Of a stretch of 64,000 bases of DNA, positions 27,968 through 36,141 are shown in pieces. The translations under genes and the position numbers were made by a program. The stretch's first letter is position 1, and each line of letters starts with the position of its first letter. The notes under the pieces were generated by a model, which was given only the letters and a program-made list of their open reading frames with translations, did no database searches and had not been told where the DNA came from. This stretch comes from Variovorax sp. YR216 (GTDB lineage Bacteria > Pseudomonadota > Gammaproteobacteria > Burkholderiales > Burkholderiaceae_C), in assembly GCF_900107745.1 (NCBI RefSeq), contig NZ_FNRO01000001.1, positions 1 through 64,000 of the forward strand. Reading direction: 5' to 3'.

Positions 27968-28720
27968 ATGCATTTGGAGACCATTCCTTCACGCCGCGAG
28001 TTCATCGCGGCGACGGCCGTCGGCGCCGTTGCGCTGACCGCTGCCAGCGCGGTCAGCGCGGCAAACACCTCTGATCCAACCAAGGAGACCGCCATGATCA
28101 CATCGCCTGCTTTCCAGGCCAGCGACGCCTTGAGGCCGCTGCCGTTCGATCCGAGCAAACTCAACGGCCTCTCCGAGCGACTGGTTCGGTCGCATTGGGA
28201 GAACAACTACGGTGGCTCGGTCAAGGCGCTGGTCGTCGTCAAGAAGCGTCTGGCCGACGCGATGGGCGAAAAGGATCTTCCGCCCTATGTCTACAACGAC
28301 CTCAAGCGTGAGCATCTGGTGCGCACGGGCTCGGTAGTGTTTCACGAGCACTATTTCGACAACCTCGGAGGCAATGGAAAGGCCGGCGCACAGGAACGGC
28401 AAACCATCGGTCAGGCATTCGGCAGCTTCGACAACTGGGAAGGGGAGTTCCGTCGAATCGGTGCGGGCCTCGGAGGGGGATCGGGGTGGGTCGTGCTCGG
28501 ATTCAACCTCCACACGCGCCAACTCGAGAACTACTGGATGGCAGACCACGCACACGGGCCGGCGGCGACCGTACCAGTGCTCGTGATGGACATGTACGAG
28601 CACTCGTACCAGATGGACTACGGCGCTGCGGCCGCGAAGTACATAGATGCGTTCTTCGAGAACGTGAACTGGGATCGGGTGGCCGCACGACTCGCAGCTG
28701 CGAGTGCCATCAAGACATGA
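27968..28720 (+). CDS. chrC: Fe/Mn superoxide dismutase with Tat signal (ChrC-like)
   Basis: A 250-residue SOD; ATG 27968 is preceded by GAGGAG. It opens with SRREFIAATAVGAVALTA, a twin-arginine signal, so this form should be exported. The SOD fold follows from about residue 45: SHWENNYGG (metal His), FHEHYFDNLGG (second His), and VMDMYEHSYQMDYG (metal Asp and His). All four metal ligands are present. A second in-frame ATG at 28094 has its own strong AAGGAGA, giving a 208-residue cytosolic form that begins like an ordinary SOD. SODs named ChrC occur in other chr operons and detoxify superoxide from chromate reduction. Confidence 0.88.
   Translation: MHLETIPSRREFIAATAVGAVALTAASAVSAANTSDPTKETAMITSPAFQASDALRPLPFDPSKLNGLSERLVRSHWENNYGGSVKALVVVKKRLADAMGEKDLPPYVYNDLKREHLVRTGSVVFHEHYFDNLGGNGKAGAQERQTIGQAFGSFDNWEGEFRRIGAGLGGGSGWVVLGFNLHTRQLENYWMADHAHGPAATVPVLVMDMYEHSYQMDYGAAAAKYIDAFFENVNWDRVAARLAAASAIKT
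28082..28088 (+). promoter_or_regulatory. Internal ribosome binding site in the SOD gene
   Basis: AAGGAGA stands 5 bases before the in-frame ATG 28094, inside the coding region of the Tat-signal form. It would allow a second, signal-less SOD to be made from the same mRNA. Confidence 0.6.
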
Positions 28721-28735
28721 CACAGGGGAGCCGAC

Positions 28736-29398
28736 ATGGACGCGCGCGTATCTCCGCTGAACGAGCTTCATTTCGGGAGCCTCGGAGGCGACGGCATCAC
28801 GATGGAACCCGCGATGAAACTTGCCCTGGAGGCGAACTTCGGCAGCTTCGAGGGCTGGCGTGACGCGTTCGTTGCCAGCGCAAGGGCGCACCGCTCGGGC
28901 TGGATGCTGCTCGAATTCGACCCGCAGAAAGGCACACTCGCAAACCAGTGGACGGGCGACGAGGTGCGTTCAGGTGGCGTTTCAATCCTCGCGCTCGACA
29001 TGCGCGAGCAGATGGATGCCTTCATGGCCAATATCGACTGGGCTGTCGTCTATCTGCGCTACCAGACGGCCGTGCACGAGGCGAGCGAACCCTACGTTGC
29101 GGATATCGACTCATTGCTCGGGGCGGTCGTGCTTGATGTTCGGCGCGCGGGTGTCTTCGAGCAGGCGGACTCGCTCATACCGGGCGCGAAGTGGCGTGAC
29201 CCCAAGGCGGTTGGCGAATGGGTTCATGACCTACCTTCCGGACGGCCGGTCGTCGTCTACTGTGTCTACGGGCATGAGGTCGGGCGCTCCACCGCGATGC
29301 GACTGCGAGCGGCTGGCGTCGATGCGCGCTTTCTCGGTGGCGGCATCGACGGCTGGCTCACGGCGCGTCGGCCCGTCGTAGCAAAGCAGCGAGGATGA
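28736..29398 (+). CDS. Truncated SOD domain fused to rhodanese domain (ChrE-like)
   Basis: A 220-residue fusion. Residues 1-115 follow the C-terminal half of a Fe/Mn SOD (NELHFGSLGGDG, ANFGSFEGWRDAFVA, RSGWMLLEFDPQ, ILALDMREQMDAF). The helical N-terminal half with the first metal His is missing, and the DxxxH ligand pair has lost its His (LDMREQ), so no SOD activity is expected. Residues about 120-215 form a rhodanese with the active-site Cys in VVVYCVYGHEVGRSTA. Rhodaneses move sulfur or thiol groups; a rhodanese-type ChrE is described for the Cupriavidus chr operon. It sits 15 bases after the SOD gene and overlaps the next gene by ATGA. Confidence 0.8.
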   Translation: MDARVSPLNELHFGSLGGDGITMEPAMKLALEANFGSFEGWRDAFVASARAHRSGWMLLEFDPQKGTLANQWTGDEVRSGGVSILALDMREQMDAFMANIDWAVVYLRYQTAVHEASEPYVADIDSLLGAVVLDVRRAGVFEQADSLIPGAKWRDPKAVGEWVHDLPSGRPVVVYCVYGHEVGRSTAMRLRAAGVDARFLGGGIDGWLTARRPVVAKQRG

Positions 29399-30447
29399 AC
29401 GTCATGTTCGCCACACGCCAAATGTCCGTGGCCTTGCTCTATCCGGGCGATCGGGCGGCGCGCGACCGCAGCGATCCCGCCGAAAGCCGCTTTGCGGCAC
29501 TGTTCGCTGCCTTTGCGGCTGCAGGGGTGGCGGCGCAACCGGCTGTCTACCACGACGACTTTGCCGATGAGGTTGCCGCGCAATTGCGACGGGTCGACGC
29601 GGTGCTCGTCTGGTGCAATCCGGTCGAGGGCGGTCGAAGGAGGGATCGGCTGGACGCCATCCTGCGCGAGGTGGCGCGGGCGGGCGTCCTCGTCAGTACC
29701 CATCCGGACACGATCCTGCGGTTGGGTACCAAGGACGTGCTGGTCGACGTCCGCGATCTGCCCTTCGGCAGCGATGCCGTCCGTGTGGACAGTCTCGGGC
29801 AACTCGCTGCCGAATTGCCCGATCGACTTCGGCGCGGAGCGCGAGTGCTCAAGCAGTATCGGGGGCACAGCGGCATCGGCGTGTGGCGGGTGGAGTGCAT
29901 CGAGAACTCGTCGCTGCTTCGCGTTCGGCATGCGCAACGCGGCAGCGAGGAAGAGCAACTCGCGCTTCCGGCATTGCTCCAGCGCGTGGCGCCGTACTTC
30001 GAGTCCGCCAACGGCGGCCACATGATCGACCAAGCCTGGCAGCCGAGACTGGTCGACGGCATGGTGCGGGCCTATCTCGTCGAGGACCGTGTGACCGGCT
30101 TCGGGCATCAGGCGATCAATGCCCTGTATCCGGCGCAACAGGGGGAACCGGCGCCGTCGCCCGGGCCGAGGCTCTATCACGACGCCGGCATGCCGCAATT
30201 CCAGGTGCTCAAGCGGCTGCTCGAAACGCAATGGATCGGGCTGCTGCGAGATCGCGTCGGATTGAGCCCCGCACAGTTGCCTCTGCTCTGGGACTGCGAC
30301 TTCATGTTCGGCGAGCCGACGGCGCAGCAGGCCGAGCGCTATGTGCTCTGCGAGATCAACGTCAGCAGCGTGTCGCCGTTCCCGCCGTCGTCCATCGATC
30401 CGCTTGTCCGCGCCGTGATCGCGCGACTCGCGTTGCGAGGTGCCTGA
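29395..30447 (+). CDS. ATP-grasp-like protein (Cj0069-type)
   Basis: A 350-residue cytoplasmic protein whose start overlaps the upstream stop by 4 bases, so it is the last gene of the chromate operon. SVALLYPGDRAARDR opens a Rossmann-like part, ARVLKQYRGHSGIGVW resembles the Gly-rich ATP-grasp loop, and YVLCEINVSSVSPFPPSS carries the ExN metal-binding pair of ATP-grasp enzymes. The overall pattern is that of the poorly known Cj0069 family. ATP-grasp enzymes ligate a carboxylate to an amine or thiol, so it may modify a small thiol or peptide in chromate defence. That role is inferred only from position. Confidence 0.65.
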   Translation: MNVMFATRQMSVALLYPGDRAARDRSDPAESRFAALFAAFAAAGVAAQPAVYHDDFADEVAAQLRRVDAVLVWCNPVEGGRRRDRLDAILREVARAGVLVSTHPDTILRLGTKDVLVDVRDLPFGSDAVRVDSLGQLAAELPDRLRRGARVLKQYRGHSGIGVWRVECIENSSLLRVRHAQRGSEEEQLALPALLQRVAPYFESANGGHMIDQAWQPRLVDGMVRAYLVEDRVTGFGHQAINALYPAQQGEPAPSPGPRLYHDAGMPQFQVLKRLLETQWIGLLRDRVGLSPAQLPLLWDCDFMFGEPTAQQAERYVLCEINVSSVSPFPPSSIDPLVRAVIARLALRGA

Positions 30448-30507
30448 GCGGCTCCGCGTTGCGGTGGAGGCGCCATCCGCAATGGGGAGCGCGCGCATCG
30501 CGAGAGA

Positions 30508-31812
30508 ATGCGCAGGATGCAGAGAACCAACGCCTCATGGCTGAGTCAGGCTCGGCGCACCGTCTCCGTCCTTGCGATCGCGACCCTTGCGGGTTGCGCC
30601 ACCCAGCAGCCGCCCGTTGCGCCGGCCGCGCCTGTCCAGCCGATGCCGGCGCGGCCGCAGGCGCCAGCGGTCACGGGCCAGCCCGGCTCTGAACAGGGGT
30701 TCGCCCAGTGGGTCCAGGACTTTCGCGCCGAGATGCGCGCGGCCGGCGTCGGCGAAGCAGCACTGCGCGATGCCTTTGACAACGTGCAGTACCTGCCGCG
30801 CGTCATCGAACTCGACCGCGCGCAGCCCGAATTCGTCCGCCCCGTCTGGGACTACCTCGACACGGCCGTGTCCGCGCAGCGGGTCGCGACCGGCCAGGAA
30901 AAGCTCGCGCAGATCCGCGCGGCCGCGGATGCGGCATCGGCACGCTACGGCGTGCCGGCGGGCATCATCGTGGCGATCTGGGGCATCGAGAGCAATTACG
31001 GCAGCAACTACGGCAACACGCCGGCGATCGATGCGCTGGCGACGCTCGCCTACGAAGGCCGCCGTCGCGACTGGGCGCGCGGTGAATTGCGCGCGGCGCT
31101 CAGGATCATCGAGAACGGCGACATCGATCACGTCCACATGATCGGCTCGTGGGCCGGCGCGATGGGGCAGACGCAGTTCCTGCCATCGAACTTCCTGCGC
31201 TATGCGGTCGACGCCGATGGCGACGGCAAGCGGGACATCTGGGGCAGCATGGCCGATGTCATGGCGTCGACGGCGAACTTCCTGGCGAGTTCCGGATGGC
31301 AGCGCGGGCAGCCCTGGGGCGCCGAAGTGCAATTGCCTGCGGGCTTCGACTACAGCCGAGCCGATTCGAGTCGGCGCCAGTCGAGTGGCCAGTGGGCCGC
31401 CGAAGGCGTGCGCACCATGGACGGACGGCCGCTGCCCGAGTTCGCCGATGGCGCGATCCTGCTGCCGGCCGGCGCGCGCGGGCCGGCGTTTCTGGTCGGG
31501 CCCAACTACCGGGCCATCCTGCGCTACAACAACTCGGACAGCTACGCGCTTGCGGTGAGCCTGCTCTCGCAACGCCTGGAAGGCGGCCCCGGCGTGCAGA
31601 CGCCATGGCCGCGCGACCTGACGCCACTCACGCGAAGCCAGGTGCGCGAGCTGCAGACGGCGCTGAACCAGCAAGGGTATTCGAGCGGCGAGCCCGACGG
31701 CCTGCTCGGCCCGGCGACCCGCGCCGCGGTGCGCAACTATCAGCGCAGCGCGGGCCTCGTCGCCGATGGCTTCCCCACGCTGGAGCTGCTCAAGCGCCTG
31801 CAGGCGCCATGA
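30508..31812 (+). CDS. Lytic murein transglycosylase (MltB family) with peptidoglycan-binding domain
   Basis: A 434-residue lipoprotein: signal ending TLAGCAT (lipobox), then a Pro/Ala-rich linker. Residues about 70-365 are an SLT_2/MltB catalytic domain with the Glu in IWGIESNYGSNYG and the later GSWAGAMGQTQFLPSNFLRYAVD. The last about 60 residues are a PG_binding_1 domain (VRELQTALNQQGYSSGEPDGLLGPATRAAVRNYQ, here read in two parts). It cuts glycan strands to 1,6-anhydroMurNAc ends at the outer membrane during wall turnover. Starts at 30508 and 30517 are both possible, and neither has a strong site. Confidence 0.9.
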   Translation: MRRMQRTNASWLSQARRTVSVLAIATLAGCATQQPPVAPAAPVQPMPARPQAPAVTGQPGSEQGFAQWVQDFRAEMRAAGVGEAALRDAFDNVQYLPRVIELDRAQPEFVRPVWDYLDTAVSAQRVATGQEKLAQIRAAADAASARYGVPAGIIVAIWGIESNYGSNYGNTPAIDALATLAYEGRRRDWARGELRAALRIIENGDIDHVHMIGSWAGAMGQTQFLPSNFLRYAVDADGDGKRDIWGSMADVMASTANFLASSGWQRGQPWGAEVQLPAGFDYSRADSSRRQSSGQWAAEGVRTMDGRPLPEFADGAILLPAGARGPAFLVGPNYRAILRYNNSDSYALAVSLLSQRLEGGPGVQTPWPRDLTPLTRSQVRELQTALNQQGYSSGEPDGLLGPATRAAVRNYQRSAGLVADGFPTLELLKRLQAP

Positions 31813-31830
31813 GCCCACGCATCGTCCGGA

Positions 31831-32646
31831 TCAGCGGAAGAGGTCGTTGAGTTCCGCGCCCGAGGCCGCATCGGCGAAGCCGTCGAACCGGCCTTCGGCC
31901 AGCGTGCGGGCCGCGCGCATGAAGCCGCCCCATGCCGCACGCGCAAGCGCGCCGCCGACGCTCACGCGCCGCACGCCGAGTGCCTCGATGTCCTCGAGGG
32001 TGAGATCGCTCGTCGAACCGACCAGCAGATTGACCGGCTTCGGCGCGACCGCGGCGACCACCGCCGCAATCTGCTCGCGTGTGCGAATGCCGGGCGCGTA
32101 GAGGCAATCCGCGCCTGCGTCGGCATAGGCCTTGAGCCGCCGGATCGCATCGTCGAGATCGGGCCGCCCGGCGAAGAAGTTCTCGGCGCGGCCGACGAGC
32201 AGGGTGTCGCCGCCTTCCTGGTCGATCGCGCCGCGCGCTGCGCGCAGCCGCGCCACGGCGACATCGAGCTCGAACAGCGGCGCCGCCGGGTCGCCCGTGG
32301 AGTCTTCGATCGACAGGCCCGCAACGCCGGTGTCGATCGCCATGCGCACGCTTTGCGCCACGCCTTGCGGATCGCGCGCGAAACCGTTCTCGAAATCGGC
32401 GTTCACCGGAAGATCGGTCGCGGCGACCATCTGGCGCAGATGCGCGAGCACCGCCTCGCGCGTCTCCGCGCCGTCGCGCCGGCCCTGGGACCATGCGTGG
32501 CCCGAGCTGGTGGTCGCGAGCGCCTTGAAGCCCTGGCTCTGCAGGAAGCGCGCGCTCCCGACATCCCATGGATTGGGCAGGATGAAGCAACCCTGTTCAT
32601 GAAGGGCGCGGAAGGCCGCGCGCTTGTGTGCAACCGTCAGTGTCAT
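31831..32646 (-). CDS. Isocitrate lyase/PEP mutase family enzyme
   Basis: A 271-residue cytoplasmic protein; MTLTVAHKRAAFRALHEQG is typical of the start. It has the PEP mutase TIM barrel: PNPWDVGSARFLQSQGF, NADFENGFA (metal site), AGLSIEDSTGDPAAPL, VGRAENFF and DAGADCLYAPG. The isocitrate-lyase KKCGH motif is absent, so it is not a glyoxylate-cycle enzyme. Members cleave or form C-C or C-P bonds of 2-oxoacids (methylisocitrate lyase, oxaloacetate decarboxylase, carboxyphosphonoenolpyruvate mutase). The exact reaction cannot be told. It converges with the transglycosylase gene. Confidence 0.8.
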   Translation of the reverse strand: MTLTVAHKRAAFRALHEQGCFILPNPWDVGSARFLQSQGFKALATTSSGHAWSQGRRDGAETREAVLAHLRQMVAATDLPVNADFENGFARDPQGVAQSVRMAIDTGVAGLSIEDSTGDPAAPLFELDVAVARLRAARGAIDQEGGDTLLVGRAENFFAGRPDLDDAIRRLKAYADAGADCLYAPGIRTREQIAAVVAAVAPKPVNLLVGSTSDLTLEDIEALGVRRVSVGGALARAAWGGFMRAARTLAEGRFDGFADAASGAELNDLFR

Positions 32647-32740
32647 GGAGTCCCGCCTCGCCGAATATGATGGCCCGCCGATCCCGCAGGTGCGGGCTTC
32701 GATTGTGGATCGCCGGCGCGAAGCCGGAAAGGACTCTGGG

Positions 32741-33379
32741 ATGCACGCCAGCCGTTGGGCTCTTGCCGCGATGGGTTTCTGTCTCCTGCTTCCCGCGGCA
32801 CCGCCGGCCGCGGCGGCGTCGCCGAGCTTCAGTTGCGCCAGGCCGTCGGGCGCGGCCGAGGAAGCCGTCTGCAAGGACGACATGCTCGCGGCGCTCGATC
32901 GCGAGACCGCGCGCCTCTACCGATTGGCGGTGGGCACGCGCGATCTCGGCGCGAAGGAAAAGAAAGAGCTCATCGCCTACCAGCGCGGATGGTTCAAGGG
33001 CCGCAACGATTGCTGGAAGGCTGGTGACGCGCGGGCCTGCATCCGCGACAGCTACATGGTGCGGATCGGCGAACTGAGAACCCGCTTCGCAGCGGCACGA
33101 AGCGGGGACACGCAGGGCGTGAGCCTCGGGCCGGCTTCGGTGCGCTGCCCGGACGGCCTGAACATCAAGGCGACCTTCGTGAACGTGGAGCCGCCGCTCG
33201 CGCTGCTGGCGCTGGACGCCAACAACCTGGTCCTGACCATCGCGCGTTCCGCATCCGGTGCGCGCTACACCGCGACAACGCAGCAGGGCGAGGCGCTCTT
33301 CTGGCAGAAGGGGCCGGAGGCGATCGTGCAGATTCCCGGTGGGAAGGAGCAGACCTGCAGCGTGGCCGGTCTGCGCTGA
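32741..33379 (+). CDS. Exported LprI/MliC-type protein (lysozyme-inhibitor-like)
   Basis: A 212-residue exported protein; ATG 32741 has AAAGGA upstream, and the signal peptide ends PAAAASP. Residues about 28-115 match the LprI/DUF1311 module with paired Cys: FSCARPSG, AVCKDD, RNDCWKAGDARACIRDSY. The last about 85 residues match MliC: VRCPDGLNIKATFVNVEPPLALL and YTATTQQGEALFWQKG, ending in a Cys-containing strand. MliC proteins block C-type lysozymes in the periplasm, and LprI has also been linked to lysozyme inhibition. It follows a transglycosylase gene, consistent with cell-wall protection. Confidence 0.8.
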   Translation: MHASRWALAAMGFCLLLPAAPPAAAASPSFSCARPSGAAEEAVCKDDMLAALDRETARLYRLAVGTRDLGAKEKKELIAYQRGWFKGRNDCWKAGDARACIRDSYMVRIGELRTRFAAARSGDTQGVSLGPASVRCPDGLNIKATFVNVEPPLALLALDANNLVLTIARSASGARYTATTQQGEALFWQKGPEAIVQIPGGKEQTCSVAGLR

Positions 33380-33386
33380 GCGCGGT

Positions 33387-33836
33387 CTATTCGAGTTCGT
33401 GCACCGTTTTCCGCAACGCGCGCAGTCCTGCGTTGCGCGGCGGCTTGCGTGCCGGGGCGCTTTCCTGGCCGTTCCAGGCGATGGGATGCCGCAGCCGGGC
33501 TTCGATGGCGCGCCGGCGACGCTCCTTGCGCGACTCGATCGAATCGATGAAGGCCACGATGAGCAACCCGACGATCGAGGCGACGCAGGACACGAGCGCG
33601 ACGACCATGATCAGGAGCTGGAAGTCATAGAAATCGACGTCCATCGCTGCCATGCGGGTTCCCAGCGCGTCCGCCAGGGTGTCCGACGATTGGGGAGAGA
33701 ACCTGATGCCCTGCGGGAAGCGCACCTCCAGGGTGATCATCGCGAGCATGAGCAGCAGGGAGAGCGCAGCGGTCCAGGCGAAAAAGCGCCGATAGCCGTG
33801 GCGCATCTCCAATGTCGAGGTTTCCATGACACTCAT
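33387..33836 (-). CDS. Two-helix inner-membrane protein, unknown function
   Basis: A 149-residue protein. ATG 33836 was chosen because GGAG lies 6 bases before it; an upstream GTG adds four residues. Two hydrophobic helices (about residues 20-40 and 70-95) flank a loop of about 30 residues predicted outside the cytoplasm. The rest is basic (ESRKERRRRAIEARLR), as expected for a cytoplasmic tail. No known family is recognised. It ends 7 bases from the convergent LprI/MliC gene. Confidence 0.6.
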   Translation of the reverse strand: MSVMETSTLEMRHGYRRFFAWTAALSLLLMLAMITLEVRFPQGIRFSPQSSDTLADALGTRMAAMDVDFYDFQLLIMVVALVSCVASIVGLLIVAFIDSIESRKERRRRAIEARLRHPIAWNGQESAPARKPPRNAGLRALRKTVHELE

Positions 33837-33953
33837 CACGCACTCCACCGATCCTGCGGAAGCTCGCAGAGAAAGGTTGTGATGCCATGCGCTCCGTCCG
33901 CTTGTCGGACGAAGCCTGATGCATCTGTGCGTGAAGAAGCGTTACGACCGCAC

Positions 33954-35174
33954 TCACTGAGCCGCCGGACTTGCCCTTGCCGCGGCTTCGTCGTCGATGG
34001 CCTTCTGGACGGCCTTGTAGAACACCTCCCGCGCCTCGACGTCGGCCCGGTTGTTGGCGCCTCCGGCCCAGTCGCTGTTGGAAGCGATCACCAACTGGCG
34101 CTTCGGGTCGATGAAGATGCCCTGGCCGAAGATGCCGCGCGCCGCGAAGCTGCCGTCGTCGTAGGTCCACCACTGGAAGCCGTAGCCGCGGCCCGGCCGC
34201 CCGATGTCGGCCTGCCGCGTCGTTGCCTGCGCCAGCCAGTCGTCCGGCACGATGGGCTGGCCGCCGACCTTCGCGCCGCCGAGCACGAACTGCCCGAAGC
34301 GCGCGAAATCGCGTGTGGCGGCCTGCAGGCAGCAGCCGCTGATTTCCTGGCCGGTGCGGCTGAGGATCCAGGTGGCCTGCTGTTCCATGCCGGCAGGGAT
34401 CCAGATCTTTTCCGAGAGGTAGCTGGCGAGCGGCTTGCCGGTCGCGCGGTTCAGCAGGATGCCCACGAGGTTGGTTTCGCCGGTGCTGTAGTTCCACCGG
34501 GTGCCGGGCGGGGCGGCGCGGGGGAGCTTGCGCAGGTAGCTCACCAGTGCATCGACGCCTTCCTCGGGTTGGTGGTTGTTGAAGCGGGCGACATCCGAAT
34601 TCGGATCGCCGTAGTCCTCGTTCCAGCGCACGCCGGAGGTCATGGTCAGCAACTGCCGGATGCTGACGTCGTCATACGCCGAGCCCTTCATCTCCTTGAT
34701 GTATTCGCTGACCTTGTCGTCGAGGCTGCGGATGTGCCCGTCGCGCACGGCAGCGCCGAGCAGCGTCGAGGTCATGGACTTCGCGACCGAGAAGCTGGTC
34801 CAGCGCCCCTCGCGGTCGAAGCCGAGGCCGTAGCGCTCCAGCCGCAGCTTGCCGTCGTGCAGGATGACGATCGCGGCGCTGCGCTGTTGCGCCATGTAGG
34901 CGTCGAGGTCCACGGGCAGCGCCAGCGGCGGACCGGGCGGCAGGGGCGAGGGCGTGCCGCCGGCGGGGACGACGCGGGCCTTGGCGAGGATCGGAAGCCG
35001 GTCGAGCGCGCGGAACGCCGCATCGCGCTGCGGCTGGCTCCAGAACAGCACGTCGCGGTTGGTCGGGAGCGTGGCGAGCAGGCCGCGCGTTTCCTTGTCC
35101 AGGCTGAACCAACCCGCTGCGCCGGCCACGACGGCCACTGCCAGCGCTCCGAGAACGACCTTGCCAAGCTTCAT
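33954..35174 (-). CDS. Serine hydrolase of the beta-lactamase (class C-like) family
   Basis: A 406-residue protein with one N-terminal hydrophobic helix (residues 6-24), a signal anchor or signal peptide. The catalytic Ser-x-x-Lys is in TSFSVAKSMTSTLLG, and the YxN element reads WNYSTGETN (Thr in place of Asn). RGYGFQWWTYDDGSFAARGIFGQG supplies the third-motif region. Such proteins include esterases, D-aminopeptidases and PBP-like enzymes rather than true beta-lactamases. Its 406 residues are normal for the group. It stands alone, with 85 bp to the next gene. Confidence 0.85.
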   Translation of the reverse strand: MKLGKVVLGALAVAVVAGAAGWFSLDKETRGLLATLPTNRDVLFWSQPQRDAAFRALDRLPILAKARVVPAGGTPSPLPPGPPLALPVDLDAYMAQQRSAAIVILHDGKLRLERYGLGFDREGRWTSFSVAKSMTSTLLGAAVRDGHIRSLDDKVSEYIKEMKGSAYDDVSIRQLLTMTSGVRWNEDYGDPNSDVARFNNHQPEEGVDALVSYLRKLPRAAPPGTRWNYSTGETNLVGILLNRATGKPLASYLSEKIWIPAGMEQQATWILSRTGQEISGCCLQAATRDFARFGQFVLGGAKVGGQPIVPDDWLAQATTRQADIGRPGRGYGFQWWTYDDGSFAARGIFGQGIFIDPKRQLVIASNSDWAGGANNRADVEAREVFYKAVQKAIDDEAAARASPAAQ

Positions 35175-35259
35175 GCTGCCTATCCTTCGTTGATGTGATG
35201 TGCAGCGGATTGGACATCAATCGGCTCGATGCGCCATCCGCATCGGCCCGATGGCTGGG

Positions 35260-36141
35260 TCAGAGGACGGCGGGGCCCGGCGCGTACAGCACGCCGCGCG
35301 GCGCACGGCACAGGCCCCACAGGCGCAGCCCGGAAAGCTGAGCCACCTGCACGCCGGTCGCGGTCGGAGCCGAGATGGTCGCCAGCGCCGCGATGCCGAG
35401 GCGGGCGCACTTGCGCACCAGTTCGTGGCTCGCGCGGCTCGACATGACGACGAAGCCGGGCTCGCTGAGCCGGCCCGCGCGCGCGAGCGTGCCGAGCAGC
35501 TTGTCGAGCGCGTTGTGGCGTCCGACGTCTTCGAGCACGTCGGTGAGCTCGCCGTTCAGCGTGGACCAGCCGGCGGCGTGGATCGCGCCGGCCTCGGCGT
35601 TGAGCACCTGTCGCGCGGGCAGTGAAGCGAAGGCGCGGAGGACCGTCGGCAGGTCGACGCGGTCGATCCACGCGCGCCGCGCGACCGGGGAGGGCGCGAG
35701 ATCGAGCGCCGCGAAGCTCTCGACCCCGCAGATGCCGCAGCCCGTGCGCCCGGCCATGCTGCGCCGGCGGCCCTTGAGGCGCTCGAAGCAGCGGGGCGAG
35801 ATGTCGAGGCGCACCTCGATGCCGTCGAGGCCTTCCGGCAGCCCGGAATCCGCGGCATCGACGACGCGCACTTCGATGTCGCGGCAATCGCGGACATGGT
35901 CGATGAACCCTTCGCTCAGCGCAAAGCCGAGCGCGAACGATTCCAGGTCGGCAGGCGTGGCCATCATCACCGCGTGCGAGATGCCGTTGAAGACCAGCGC
36001 CACCGGCACTTCGGCGGCCAGCGTGTCGTTGCAGTGGCGGCCGGCGGCGGGCGCGCCTGCTTCGCCGACCACGTGCACCGGATGCCGCGACAACGGCGGC
36101 GCAAGCTGCGCCAGCGGGATGTCGTCGATGAGCGCGCTCAC
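35260..36141 (-). CDS. fdhD: Formate dehydrogenase accessory sulfurtransferase FdhD
   Basis: A 293-residue cytoplasmic protein with the FdhD landmarks: EVPVALVFNGISHAVMMATP, the Cys loop GRTGCGICGVES near residue 136 that passes sulfur to the molybdenum cofactor, and DVLEDVGRHNALDK. FdhD takes sulfur from a Cys desulfurase and inserts it into the bis-MGD cofactor of formate dehydrogenases. Its start overlaps the stop of the upstream molybdo-enzyme by 4 bases, so that enzyme is the likely client. Confidence 0.93.
   Translation of the reverse strand: MSALIDDIPLAQLAPPLSRHPVHVVGEAGAPAAGRHCNDTLAAEVPVALVFNGISHAVMMATPADLESFALGFALSEGFIDHVRDCRDIEVRVVDAADSGLPEGLDGIEVRLDISPRCFERLKGRRRSMAGRTGCGICGVESFAALDLAPSPVARRAWIDRVDLPTVLRAFASLPARQVLNAEAGAIHAAGWSTLNGELTDVLEDVGRHNALDKLLGTLARAGRLSEPGFVVMSSRASHELVRKCARLGIAALATISAPTATGVQVAQLSGLRLWGLCRAPRGVLYAPGPAVL

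Noticed and set aside
33954..35174. A true class C beta-lactamase
   Set aside because: Only the SxxK motif is standard. The YxN motif is YST and the KTG region is not typical, so an esterase or PBP-like hydrolase is more likely.
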